This document shows, piece after piece, positions 1-9,503 of a DNA stretch of 55,283 nucleotides. The notes under the pieces are model-generated. The model ran no database searches. It was not told the DNA's origin and saw only the letters and a program-made list of their open reading frames with translations. Both the position numbers and the translations under genes were made by a program. Numbering within the stretch: position 1 is the first letter of the stretch; every line of letters starts with the position of its first letter. Origin of the DNA: an uncultured Algimonas sp. (lineage in GTDB: Bacteria; Pseudomonadota; Alphaproteobacteria; Caulobacterales; Maricaulaceae); assembly GCF_947498175.1 (NCBI RefSeq), contig NZ_CANMJB010000010.1:1-55283 (forward strand). Direction: 5' to 3'.

Positions 1-246
1 TGAAAATGGTTCTTGTTTTCCCTTCCCCGTCACGGGGCAGGGCCCGCGCCTCGTGTCGCCTTCGCGGCACAAACGCACCCCCGCCGTGGCCCCGATGCCC
101 GGTCGCACGATGAAACTCGCCTGAAGATCAATCAGCCCTTACCCTGGACAGAAACGCGCTGGCACGGTCCCGTGGGGTCCATCGCCCAACTCTCACAGCC
201 AGACGAGACGGCAGAAGAGGGATCCCGGACCGAGCGCGGGATGAGG
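1..246 (-). repeat. Dispersed two-module intergenic repeat, copy A (cut by window start)
   Basis: Read on the minus strand, module 1 (about 246 to 136) begins CCTCATCCCGCGCTCGG and contains GCGATGGACCCCACGGGACC. Module 2 (about 115 to 1) carries GTGCCGCGAAGGCGACAC, then GCGCGGGCCCTG, then the CCCCG/CGGGG hairpin. Module 2 is nearly identical to that of copy B at 54983-55283, and weaker similarity is shared with copy C at 7572-7850. The window starts inside the element, so the right arm of its outer stem is missing. Short reading frames over this repeat are not convincing genes. Confidence 0.8.
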
Positions 247-366
247 ATTGAGAAGAAGTTCGGTCGGGACGGCCCATACTGCGGATCAAGCCGGAAAATG
301 GACCATCGTCAGGGTCACCCGAAAGATGAGACACCCGGGCGTGACCAAAGGTGCGAGGCCGTGGGG

Positions 367-810
367 CTAACCCACCCGCGTCCATTCCTGCGTCTGGCAG
401 AAGAAGGCGATGCAGCCCTTCACCTTGAGGATATCGGAATCGTCCTTGTCCACGCGGATGGAGCTCTTGTAGCTCTTGCCGTCTTCGGGATTGTAGATGC
501 GGCCATTCTTCCAGCGGTCGTCGTCCCATTCGAACCCTTTGAGCATCGTCAGGCCGATGATGGGTTGGGTCCGCAGGGCGGGATTGTCGTTGTTGACATC
601 GGTCGTCGGTTCGCCGGGCGGGATGTCGGCCGTCGCGACGATGCCGCAAGGCGTGCCCGCCATGGACCCCGCACCGCAATCGGAAATGCGCACGGTCGCC
701 GTTTCCTCTTCCGTCAGCCAGAGGCCGTAGACTGTGCCGGAAGCGGCGGCGGGCAAGGCGATGAAACAGGACAGGGCGGACAGGGCGGCGGCAAAGGCGG
801 CGGTTTTCAT
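367..810 (-). CDS. DUF2147-family secreted protein
   Basis: The 147-residue product starts with a Sec signal peptide (MKTAAFAAALSALSCFIALP, cleavage after an AAASG-like site). It then shows DUF2147 features: an early GLWLTEE strand, a CGAGS/PCGIV cysteine pair, a GFEWDDDRWKNGRIYNP core and a C-terminal KVKGC strand. DUF2147 proteins are small exported beta-rich proteins with no established enzymatic role. The start at 810 is preferred over an upstream in-frame ATG because it opens the signal peptide and has a GGAGAAG ribosome site just upstream. The gene diverges from rho and appears monocistronic. Family assignment is good; function is unknown. Confidence 0.85.
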   Translation of the reverse strand: MKTAAFAAALSALSCFIALPAAASGTVYGLWLTEEETATVRISDCGAGSMAGTPCGIVATADIPPGEPTTDVNNDNPALRTQPIIGLTMLKGFEWDDDRWKNGRIYNPEDGKSYKSSIRVDKDDSDILKVKGCIAFFCQTQEWTRVG

Positions 811-1033
811 AACGTCTTCTCCTCTGTCCGGAACGGCCGCGTCAAACGAAGTTCGCATTCTGATTGCTTGACCCAGCCCGTGGACATGCCTATCTGCAAC
901 GGGCAGCCGTCCTGGCTGTTCCGATTCCGAGCGTTTTCCGCCGGGATCATCTGCAGGCCGAGCCTCCTTTCATATTCACGAACGCGCCGTCGGATTCGTC
1001 CTGTGCGCGCCTCCTTTTCCGAAGTTGCAGACC

Positions 1034-2326
<1,293 letters not shown>

Positions 2327-2420
2327 GCCTTTCCGGGACTTCGACATACGCGGAAACACCCGCTCCGAGCGCAGCGAGGGCCGTAGTGGTGTTTTCGCGT
2401 CCGCGCGCGGCTCCAGCACG

Positions 2421-2517
2421 CTGAGCGGCAGCGAATCGCGCCGCAGGCGAGCGCCCTTTCGGGCGCTTTCTTATTCCAGCCTAGGATGAAATAGAGTGGG
2501 CTTTCGCTGCCGCTCAG
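2421..2517. repeat. 15-bp inverted repeat flanking the rho terminator
   Basis: CTGAGCGGCAGCGAA at 2421-2435 and its exact reverse complement at 2503-2517 bracket the rho terminator. Just upstream (about 2350-2402) lies another imperfect stem, CGCGGAAACACC against GGTGTTTTCGCG, enclosing GAGCGCAGCGAG. That last core also occurs in the palindromic repeat at 4543-4680. Confidence 0.55.
2450..2473 (+). terminator. Intrinsic terminator of rho
   Basis: AGCGCCC-TTTC-GGGCGCT forms a 7-bp GC-rich stem with a 4-base loop, followed by TTCTT. It lies about 120 bases after the rho stop codon and points the same way. Confidence 0.8.
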
Positions 2518-2619
2518 TCCGCTTCGCGGACGCGGCAAAAGAACCCCGTGCTCGGCTACGCCTGCGCGCGCCGCCCTTTCGCCGGTGTGCGCGATCTGAA
2601 GCCGGATTAAAGCTTTGTC

Positions 2620-3495
2620 CTACAGCGACCCATCGATCAGCTTCATCACGCCGGAAAAATCCAGCCCGCCCTCGCCCGCCGCTTCCATCAGCGCGTAAAG
2701 CGCCTCCGCCTGCGCGCCCATCGGGGTCGCGGCGCGGGCGGTCGTCGCCGCTTCCTTGGCTAGCCGCAGGTCCTTCAGCATCATCGCCGCCGCGAACCCC
2801 GGCTGGTAGTCCCGGTTGCTCGGTGCGCTCTCCACGGGGCCCGGCGCGGGGCAATAGCTCGTCATGGACCAATTCTGGCCCGACGCCGTGCTGGAGATAT
2901 CGAAGAAGGTCTGGGCGTCGAGACCCAGCTTGCCCGCCAGGTTGAACGCCTCGCATGTGCCGATCATGTGGATGCCGAGCAGCATGTTGTTGCAGATCTT
3001 CGCGACCTGTCCATTGCCCGCATCGCCGGCGTGGAAGACATTCTTCCCCATGATTTCCAGCAGCGGTTCGGCGCGCGCGAACGCGTGTTGCGTCCCGCCG
3101 CACATGAAGGTCAGCGTGCCGTCCGCCGCGCCTTTGACCCCGCCGGACACGGGCGCATCGATCATGTCGAAGCCTTGGTCCGTCGCCTGCCCGATCACGG
3201 TCCGCGCGCTGTCCACATCGACGGTGGAGCAATCGATCATCAGCGTGCCGGGCGCGGCCACCTCGAACACGTCGGCATAGACGGCGCGGACATGCTGACC
3301 GGCTGGCAGCATCGTCACGACGGCATCCGCGCCGGAGACCGCCGCCGCAACCGTATCGGCCTTCGAACATCCCGCGTCGCAAGCCTTGGCGACGGCATCG
3401 CCCGACAGATCGAAGGCCCGCACCTCATGAGGCTTGGCCAGATTGGCCGCCATGCCCCCGCCCATGTTACCTAGTCCGATGAAGGCGATGATCAT
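2620..3495 (-). CDS. mmsB: 3-hydroxyisobutyrate dehydrogenase
   Basis: Oxidises 3-hydroxyisobutyrate to methylmalonate semialdehyde with NAD+ in valine catabolism. The 291-residue product has the N-terminal Rossmann motif GLGNMGGGMA, the substrate-binding DAPVSGG, the catalytic-lysine segment GNGQVAKICNN and a late KDLRLA segment, all diagnostic of beta-hydroxyacid dehydrogenases and in the HIBADH arrangement. It is the last gene of a leftward cluster and overlaps the upstream HIBYL-CoA hydrolase gene by an ATGA junction, so the two are probably translationally coupled. That context favours HIBADH over other family members such as tartronate semialdehyde reductase. Confidence 0.93.
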   Translation of the reverse strand: MIIAFIGLGNMGGGMAANLAKPHEVRAFDLSGDAVAKACDAGCSKADTVAAAVSGADAVVTMLPAGQHVRAVYADVFEVAAPGTLMIDCSTVDVDSARTVIGQATDQGFDMIDAPVSGGVKGAADGTLTFMCGGTQHAFARAEPLLEIMGKNVFHAGDAGNGQVAKICNNMLLGIHMIGTCEAFNLAGKLGLDAQTFFDISSTASGQNWSMTSYCPAPGPVESAPSNRDYQPGFAAAMMLKDLRLAKEAATTARAATPMGAQAEALYALMEAAGEGGLDFSGVMKLIDGSL

Positions 3496-4529
3496 GTGTG
3501 GAACTCCTGACGCGGCTCCGCCACCTGTCGGAACATACGTTCGACTTGCTCATCCGTCACGGCCTCGACATCCTCGTGCGACCAGCCCGGGTTGCGGTCC
3601 TTGTCGATCAGCTGGGCGCGGATGCCTTCGTAGAAATCTTGGGTGGTCAGGAAATTCAGCGACAGGTCGAGCTCCATCATCATGGCATCGCGGAACTCCA
3701 TAGTCGCCCCGCGCCGCAGCGCTTCCAGCGTCGTCGCCAGCGCGAGCGGGCTCTTGCGGCGGATCAGCTTGGCTTGCTTGGCCGACCAGTCGGAGCCTTC
3801 GTCGTCGAGCGCGGCGAGGATGTCGGCGACACTGTCGCGGTCGAAGAGCTGCACCTCGGTCGGCACGTCCGCGTCGCCGGGCGGGGTCGCTGCGAAGGAC
3901 TGGATCAGGCCCGCAACCTCGGCTCCGTCCTGGATGTCTGCCAACGCCTTGATAAGGGCGGCGTGCTTGTCCGTCGGCACATAGGCGGTCGCCACCCCAA
4001 TTTCGAAACATTCCGCCGGCCCAAGCCGCGCGCCGGTCAGGCCGAGCCAATTGCCAATGTCCGCCCTGAGCCTTGGCAGGAAATAGGTCCCGCCGACATC
4101 GGGAAAATAGCCGATCCCCGTTTCCGGCATGGCGAACAGGGTCGTATCGCCCGCCACGCGGTGGTCGCCATGGACCGACAGGCCGACCCCGCCGCCCATG
4201 ACGATGCCGTCGATCAGCGCGACATAGGGCTTCGGATAGGTCTGGATCAGTTCGTTGAGCGCGTACTCCGTACGCCAGAACGCCTCCGCCCGGCCGTCCT
4301 TCGCCTTGCCGCTATCGTGCAGCATGACGACGTCACCGCCCGCGCAGAAGGCCCGGTCGCCTGCACCGTCGACGACGACGGCAAGAACGTCGGCGTCGTC
4401 TCGCCAGTCAAGCAGCGCGCGGGTCATGGCTTCGCACATCGGCGTCGTCAGCGCATTGAGCGCGTCGGGTCGGGCCAGCGTGATGCGCCCGATGGCGCCG
4501 TCAATGCGGGCGATGATGGTGTCGGTCAT
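3492..4529 (-). CDS. 3-hydroxyisobutyryl-CoA hydrolase (crotonase family)
   Basis: Hydrolyses 3-hydroxyisobutyryl-CoA to 3-hydroxyisobutyrate, the step just before HIBADH. The 345-residue product is a crotonase-fold protein with AFCAGGD (oxyanion region), GIVMGGGVGLS, and the HIBYL-CoA hydrolase hallmark PETGIGYFPDVGGTYFLPRL carrying the conserved Glu and Asp. The length of about 350 fits HIBYL-CoA hydrolase better than enoyl-CoA hydratase (about 260). The C-terminal half contains the family's extra helical region. The stop overlaps the mmsB start (ATGA). A palindromic repeat of about 150 bp separates it from the upstream acyl-CoA dehydrogenase gene. Confidence 0.92.
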   Translation of the reverse strand: MTDTIIARIDGAIGRITLARPDALNALTTPMCEAMTRALLDWRDDADVLAVVVDGAGDRAFCAGGDVVMLHDSGKAKDGRAEAFWRTEYALNELIQTYPKPYVALIDGIVMGGGVGLSVHGDHRVAGDTTLFAMPETGIGYFPDVGGTYFLPRLRADIGNWLGLTGARLGPAECFEIGVATAYVPTDKHAALIKALADIQDGAEVAGLIQSFAATPPGDADVPTEVQLFDRDSVADILAALDDEGSDWSAKQAKLIRRKSPLALATTLEALRRGATMEFRDAMMMELDLSLNFLTTQDFYEGIRAQLIDKDRNPGWSHEDVEAVTDEQVERMFRQVAEPRQEFHT

Positions 4530-4542
4530 TGGTCTTCTCCTT

Positions 4543-4680
4543 TCCTCCCCGGAAAAGGGAGGTGCCGAGCGCAGCGAGGCGGAGGGGTGACAGGATCATC
4601 AAGACGGCGCTTTGCGCCGACATATAATTCGTCACCCTTCCGTCATAGCTGCGCTCTGCCACCTTCCCTATCAGGGAAGA
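4543..4680. repeat. Long imperfect palindrome between two valine-catabolism genes
   Basis: The left arm (about 4543-4585) reads GGGAGGTGCCGAGCGCAGCG...GGAGGGGTGAC. The right arm (about 4631-4680) is its imperfect reverse complement, with GTCACCCTTCC...GCTGCGCTC...CACCTTCCC. The arms are about 45 bp around a central segment of about 45 bp. Repeats of this look (GAGCGCAGC inside a GGGAGG/CCTCCC stem) are common between alphaproteobacterial genes. A transcript through the cluster would form a long hairpin here. Confidence 0.7.
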
Positions 4681-4690
4681 AATATTGTTT

Positions 4691-5845
4691 TTACTGCCGC
4701 AGCAGTCCGCGGCTGATGATCACCCGCATGATGTCGTTCGTGCCTTCGAGGATCTGGTGGACGCGCAGATCGCGCACAATGCGTTCGACCTGATAGTCGG
4801 CGAGATAGCCGTAGCCGCCATGGACCTGCAACGCATCGTTGGCGATCTTGCTGCACAGATCGGTCGCGAACCGCTTGGCCATGGCGCACTTCATGCCGGC
4901 GTTCGGGACCTTGTGATCAAGCGCGTCTGCCGCCGAATAGATCATGAGCTGCGAGGCCTCCAATTCCGTCGCCATGTCGGCGAGGCGGAATTGCGTGTTC
5001 TGGAAGTCGGCGATGGGCTTGCCGAACTGTTTGCGCTCCTTGGCGTAGTCGGTCGCCAGCCGCAGCGCGGCGGCCGCGCCGCCGAGACTGCACGCGCCGA
5101 TATTGATGCGCCCACCATCGAGGCCGGACATGGCGAAGCGGAAGCCGTCGCCTTCCGCGCCGACGCGGTTGGCCGCCGGCACGCGGGCATCCTCGAAGAT
5201 GACCTGCGCGGTCGGTTGCGCGTGCCAGCCCATCTTGCGTTCCGGCGGGCCGAAGCTCACGCCCGGCATGTCCTTGTCCACGACGAAGCAGGACACGCCG
5301 CGCGCGCCGTCATCCGACGTGCGCGCCATGACGACATAGACGTCCGACCAGCCCGCGCCGGAGATGAATTGCTTCGCCCCGTTCAGCACATAGTCGTCGC
5401 CCCCTTTATCATTTGTGGCCCGGACCGCCTTCGTGGACAGCGACGCGGCGTCCGATCCGGCGCCGGGTTCCGTCAGGCAGTAGGAGGCGATCAATTCGCC
5501 CGCGACCAGCCTGGGGACATAGCGCGACTTGAGGTCGTCACCCGCATAGGAGGCGATCATCCACGTCGCCATGTTGTGGATCGTCATCATCGCCGTATGG
5601 CTGACGTCCCCGGCAGCGAGTTCTTCGAACACCATGGCCGAGGCGAGCCGCGACAGGCCCGTGCCGCCGTCGTCTTCCGGAATGTAGATGCCGAGAAAAC
5701 CGAGCGCGGCCGCTTTTTCGAACACGCCGCGGTCGAGATGCTTCTCCCGGTCCCACTGTTCCGCATGGGGCGCGAGTTCCGTGGCGGCGAACGAGGCCGC
5801 CATGTCGCGGATCATCGTCAGGTCTTCGGTCAGTTGAAAATGCAT
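4691..5845 (-). CDS. Acyl-CoA dehydrogenase, probably isobutyryl-CoA dehydrogenase
   Basis: FAD-dependent oxidation of isobutyryl-CoA to methacrylyl-CoA is the likely reaction. The 384-residue product has the ACAD signatures CLTEPGAGSDAASL, the QFGKPIADFQNTQF helix, QVHGGYGY and the catalytic-Glu segment ILEGTNDIMR near the C-terminus. Substrate is inferred from the neighbours (HIBYL-CoA hydrolase and HIBADH downstream on the same strand). I place the start at 5845 because MHFQLTEDL matches the usual ACAD N-terminus; an in-frame ATG 57 bases upstream would add a poorly conserved extension, and neither has a strong ribosome site. The hydratase and mmsA needed for the full pathway are not in the window. 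Confidence 0.88.
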   Translation of the reverse strand: MHFQLTEDLTMIRDMAASFAATELAPHAEQWDREKHLDRGVFEKAAALGFLGIYIPEDDGGTGLSRLASAMVFEELAAGDVSHTAMMTIHNMATWMIASYAGDDLKSRYVPRLVAGELIASYCLTEPGAGSDAASLSTKAVRATNDKGGDDYVLNGAKQFISGAGWSDVYVVMARTSDDGARGVSCFVVDKDMPGVSFGPPERKMGWHAQPTAQVIFEDARVPAANRVGAEGDGFRFAMSGLDGGRINIGACSLGGAAAALRLATDYAKERKQFGKPIADFQNTQFRLADMATELEASQLMIYSAADALDHKVPNAGMKCAMAKRFATDLCSKIANDALQVHGGYGYLADYQVERIVRDLRVHQILEGTNDIMRVIISRGLLRQ

Positions 5846-5974
5846 GGGCGCGGCTATGCGGCCCCGCGCGGCGAAAGACAACGCGCGAAGACCGCGCATC
5901 ACGGGCCGGATGACCCGTCAGTCCGCCTCCGATTAGAAGTCTTTTGCGCGGATCAGGTCACGCAGAGGCCCCCA

Positions 5975-7273
5975 TCAGTCCACGCAGAGGCTGGGCCCGG
6001 CCGTGCCGTTCGCGACTTCCGCGAAGCAGCCGAACGGATTGTCGTCGGGCTGGCAGAGGCCCGTCGCCGGCGATCCGGCCGGCGTGCCCGCCGTCGTGCG
6101 GCATTGGCCGGCGCACTGGCCGCTATCGGTGCAGACGCGCCCGGCATCGGCGAAAGGCCGCGTGCAGCGTTCCGCGCCCAGCAATCCGGCGCGTTCGACG
6201 GTCCCGCCCGTCTTGTAGCAGCTGATGCGGTCCACCTCGCTCAACCGTCCGGTCTCGGAAGGCGGCGCGGGCGTGCTCGCCTGGTCGGACACCGTCGTCA
6301 GGTCCAGATAGGGCCGCAGGGCTTCGCCCGCGACGGCGATGCGCGCCCGGCGCGCGGCCGGTTCCAGCGTCACCAGCGTCCGGCGCGAAGCGTCATACAG
6401 ATAGAGCGCGGTCGCGTCATGGCCGATCTGCTGGAACAGATGGATAGGCCCGCCCCGGACGTTCTGCTCCCAGGACCGGTCCGCGCTGCGGAAGAACTGA
6501 CCTCGGGCATAGGCGGCGCGCTGCAGATCCTGAGGGCGCGGAGAGGCTGCGGCAGCAGGCGGCTGGGGCTGAGTCTGAGGCTGAGGCCGGGGCTGGGGCT
6601 GAGGCTGGGGCTGAGGCTGGGGCTGAGGGCTCGGCTGGACGACCGGCGGCGGCGCAGGCTGCGGGGCGGCCTGCATCGGCTCGGTCCCCGTGATCGCATA
6701 GATGTCCGTCATCGCGGCCTGGCCCGGCCAGCGGCCGCGAATGACATTCGCGTCCAGATCGACGACCAGCATGACCTCGCCGTTCGGCCCGCTTAAGGTC
6801 AGCGTCCGCGCCGTCGAAGCGGTTTCGAAGAATTCGTAATTGACCGTGCCGTCCTGGCGCATCTCCGTCCAGCGGCCCGGCTGTGCCCGGCTCTGAACCA
6901 GGCTGCCGCCGGGGAACCGGATGACGGCCAGTTCGGGCGACGGACGGCGCGGCGCGCCAACCTGGACGGGAGCGTTCTGAACGGGAGCGCTCTGAACGGG
7001 AGCGTTCTGGACGGGCTGTGCTTGCGTCTGCGCCTGTGCGGAAAGCGGCGAGGTCGGCGACGGCTGGGCCTGCACCATCCGGACGCTCGGTGAGGCACTG
7101 CGCGCCGCGTCCGCAGCGACAGGCCTATCGGCGGCCAGTCCACCGGCCGCAGGCCCGTCCGGGGACGGCGCGCCCAGCAATTGCGCCCCGGCGGATTGCG
7201 GCCAGGCCGTCTGCGCCGTGAAGCAGAGCGCCAGAAGGGCTGCCGCCATGATGGAAATGCGGATGAAGCTCAT
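5975..7273 (-). CDS. Secreted protein with Pro/Gln repeats and a Cys-rich C-terminal domain
   Basis: The 432-residue product starts with a Sec signal peptide (MSFIRISIMAAALLALCF...AWPQS). A low-complexity stretch has repeats of QNAPVQ/QSAPVQ. A globular segment follows (about residues 110-190, with VIRFPGG and NYEFFETAS), then a second low-complexity run of PQPQ repeats, then a domain around residues 260-340. The last 80 residues hold about eight cysteines (SCYKTGG, GAERCTRP, CTDSGQCAGQCR, NPFGCFAEV, SLCVD), presumably disulfide-bonded in the periplasm or outside. I do not recognise a named family or function. The ATG at 7273 is chosen because it opens the signal peptide. Confidence 0.8.
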   Translation of the reverse strand: MSFIRISIMAAALLALCFTAQTAWPQSAGAQLLGAPSPDGPAAGGLAADRPVAADAARSASPSVRMVQAQPSPTSPLSAQAQTQAQPVQNAPVQSAPVQNAPVQVGAPRRPSPELAVIRFPGGSLVQSRAQPGRWTEMRQDGTVNYEFFETASTARTLTLSGPNGEVMLVVDLDANVIRGRWPGQAAMTDIYAITGTEPMQAAPQPAPPPVVQPSPQPQPQPQPQPQPRPQPQTQPQPPAAAASPRPQDLQRAAYARGQFFRSADRSWEQNVRGGPIHLFQQIGHDATALYLYDASRRTLVTLEPAARRARIAVAGEALRPYLDLTTVSDQASTPAPPSETGRLSEVDRISCYKTGGTVERAGLLGAERCTRPFADAGRVCTDSGQCAGQCRTTAGTPAGSPATGLCQPDDNPFGCFAEVANGTAGPSLCVD

Positions 7274-8637
7274 GATCCTGTCCTCGCGTCCGGGCGGCGG
7301 GTTCGCCCCCTCATAGCCGCTTGCGTCTTTCCGCAAGGTGAACGGACCGGCGACCGCCGCGCGCCCCGGCGTTCCAAGACGAACCCTGGCCGCCGCACTC
7401 TGCAAGTTCCGTTCCACGTCACCCCGAAACCATGCCGGAACTCCGACAGCGCTGCAGCGCCGCCTCCCGATGGCATTCTCGACCGTCATCGCGAGCTCGG
7501 CTCTCCCTTCATCGCCCCTACTTCCATTGCCTCTGGAATTCATGGCCGCGATTCGTTTTCCTCATCCATCATCTCTCACACCGGGCTCGATCCGGGATCC
7601 ATCTCCCCACTCTTGCGATTTGCCTAAAGGTCCTGCGATGATCCCGCAGAACCGCGCCAGAGCGTTCGTGTCCGGAGTGAGGTGAATTCGGTTCACGCAT
7701 GCGGGACGGTGCGCCCGGATTGCGGGCGTCACGCCCGGTCCGGCAATCCATCGTCCCGGTTGAAAGGGACACGAGGCGCGGGCCGCTGTCCGTTGATGGA
7801 CAGAGAAAAGAACACACCGATTTACAACGGGCCGGGGCCCGCGCGGATGGAACGTGCTGGCGCCCGCGCCGCATTGCCGGCGGGATCGGTTCGATGGCTG
7901 GAACGGTCTCCGCTCGGCCCCGCAACGTCGGGGCGTCGCATCCAAGGCGCACGCTCCGCCAACGGGTCGCCCCGACGGCTCTGCGGCGGGGCGCGGCCTG
8001 GGACTCCGCGCGATCAGCCTGCGACCGCGCCTCGTCCGCCTCCGAATGTCTCCGCCGCCTGCGCCGCCGGATCTCCCCCGGTCGGCGCGGGCGTCGGACG
8101 GGTCGTTCACCCCACCCGGAAACCGCACTCCACCGTCCGCACCGCCGAGGACAGGCTCCCCCTCGTGTCTGATGCGAACACGTCCGTTATAAGGGAGGCC
8201 CGCCATACCGAGAATCTTTTTGGCTCACTTTTTTCGTAGGCGAGGATCGATTTTCGCGACGGGCCGGTGGCAGCGGCGTTTGCGGCCCGGATAGGCGAGC
8301 ATGCCGTCCTCGGGAATGAGACGTTAGCGAGGATGGCGGGGGATGGGCGGCCGGAAACGGGGCTGAATCGGGGCGAATAGGAACAGTCTGAGGCGACGTG
8401 TCAGACCCGTTCCAATCGTTAAAGAGTGAACCGTCCAAGCCGCCCGACACGAACCGGTCGCTGCCGCTTAGACAGCGCGGCCACGGTTGCATCGATGGCG
8501 CGCCTTTTCAAAGCCAGATACGAAGCGAATTTATTGGTGAGGAGAAGGGTGACGTTGCACCGTCAGTGTTCCATATTTGAGGCATATGATTAGGCGTAAC
8601 TCTCTCGCTACTTCGTGTTTCCAGCTCCTCAATCACA
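7274..8637. other. Gene-poor region with repeat copy C
   Basis: About 1.36 kb without a convincing gene. Open frames exist on both strands, but their translations are Arg/Pro/Ser-rich, lack recognisable motifs and overlap the structured repeat at 7572-7850. The segment 8200-8640 becomes more AT-rich toward the lipoprotein gene. I see no tRNA or recognisable small RNA. Confidence 0.6.
7572..7850 (+). repeat. Dispersed two-module intergenic repeat, copy C (diverged)
   Basis: Module 1 (7572-7683) has CCGGGCTCGATCCGGGATCC, GGTCCTGCGATG and CGCGCCAG...GTGTCCGGAGTGAGG. Module 2 has the hairpin GTCCC/GGGAC (7753-7770), the conserved ACACGAGGCGCGGGCC, the inner hairpin CTGTCC/GGACAG (7786-7803), and a right arm GGCCCGCGC (7836-7844) that pairs with GCGCGGGCC (7776-7784). 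Compared with copies A and B the stem sequences differ, but pairing is retained. Confidence 0.7.
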
Positions 8638-9360
8638 TTATTGCACGACATGAACCGTGTCTCCGACTACGATTCTATCTCCGGAATCCCAAATCTGATC
8701 TATCCGGGCGACACAGCTATCATGATCGTCCGCACACACTTTTCCTTCGAAAACCAGTCCCATTTTTTCGCGTAACTGCTCTGAGGTCGGCAGCCATAAG
8801 CGGTTGAGAAAACCGCGGGATTTGTCCGGGCAGTCGGATAACGTATCGATAAGTCTATAGTGCGTCGTAACAAGACGCTTTTCGGCCTCCCGCCAAAACT
8901 CCTTATTGATTCCCTGGGTATCGTAGAGACGCTCTTGAGCGCCTGCGGCTGTGAACGCACAATAATGATCAGCTTCTTTTGCAAGTTCAAACTGATTTCT
9001 GTCCATCAAGGGCGACCAGTGAAAGCCGATCAATGGCGAGTCGATGAACACAATTTTATCCCCGGCAGGCAGTATGAACTCACTACAAGCGGAAAGGCAT
9101 CGGCCTCGCACTGTGACCTCCATCTCTTTGGCCAATGCAACTTTGGCCGCCTCGAGCGCATCGACCGTAAAGCCCCCACCGGAGTTGATTTCCAAGCGAA
9201 ATGTCGACGGGGCATCCGACAATAATTGTGTCAGGCGGCCATCTATCCTTCCGACGAAAACGAGATTTTCATCTGCTTGAAAGCAAGAGACAAGAAGATA
9301 GATCGATGCCAGTATAGCAGTTGCAGACAAAACTATATTTTGTTTGTATAAATGTCTCAT
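8638..9360 (-). CDS. Lipoprotein with ClpP-like (COG3904-type) fold
   Basis: The 240-residue product has an N-terminal hydrophobic segment ending in a lipobox (LVSC, Cys at about 26), so it is probably a lipoprotein. The body resembles the ClpP-fold periplasmic proteins of the COG3904 type: a strand reading FRLEINSGGGFTVDALEAAK, then a VRGRCLSACSEFI segment that would hold the nucleophile-region serine and paired cysteines, then GFHWSP. Proteolytic activity is unproven. Base composition is clearly more AT-rich than sdhA next door, which suggests acquisition. It sits where sdhB often follows sdhA. The family call is by motif resemblance only. Confidence 0.7.
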   Translation of the reverse strand: MRHLYKQNIVLSATAILASIYLLVSCFQADENLVFVGRIDGRLTQLLSDAPSTFRLEINSGGGFTVDALEAAKVALAKEMEVTVRGRCLSACSEFILPAGDKIVFIDSPLIGFHWSPLMDRNQFELAKEADHYCAFTAAGAQERLYDTQGINKEFWREAEKRLVTTHYRLIDTLSDCPDKSRGFLNRLWLPTSEQLREKMGLVFEGKVCADDHDSCVARIDQIWDSGDRIVVGDTVHVVQ

Positions 9361-9503
9361 CTCATCGAGATTTAAGTCCCGTCGGGCAACGTTTTAATGG
9401 AAAATCCGGCAAGTCTGCACTTTCCACATCGCACCCCTGGGCGTACCTTCACCGTCCTGCGGGCGAAAACTCGTACCCGGTCAAAGGGGAGTGAGAGGTA
9501 GGC

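Noticed and set aside
6540-6650. Tandem short repeats that might suggest a CRISPR-like or VNTR locus
   Set aside because: They are codon-level repeats of Pro-Gln in a coding region, without spacers.
4685-6796. Long open frame (about 700 codons) on the plus strand opposite the acyl-CoA dehydrogenase and secreted-protein genes
   Set aside because: Its translation is Arg/His/Gly-rich and motif-free, and it mirrors high-GC codons of two well-supported genes on the other strand.
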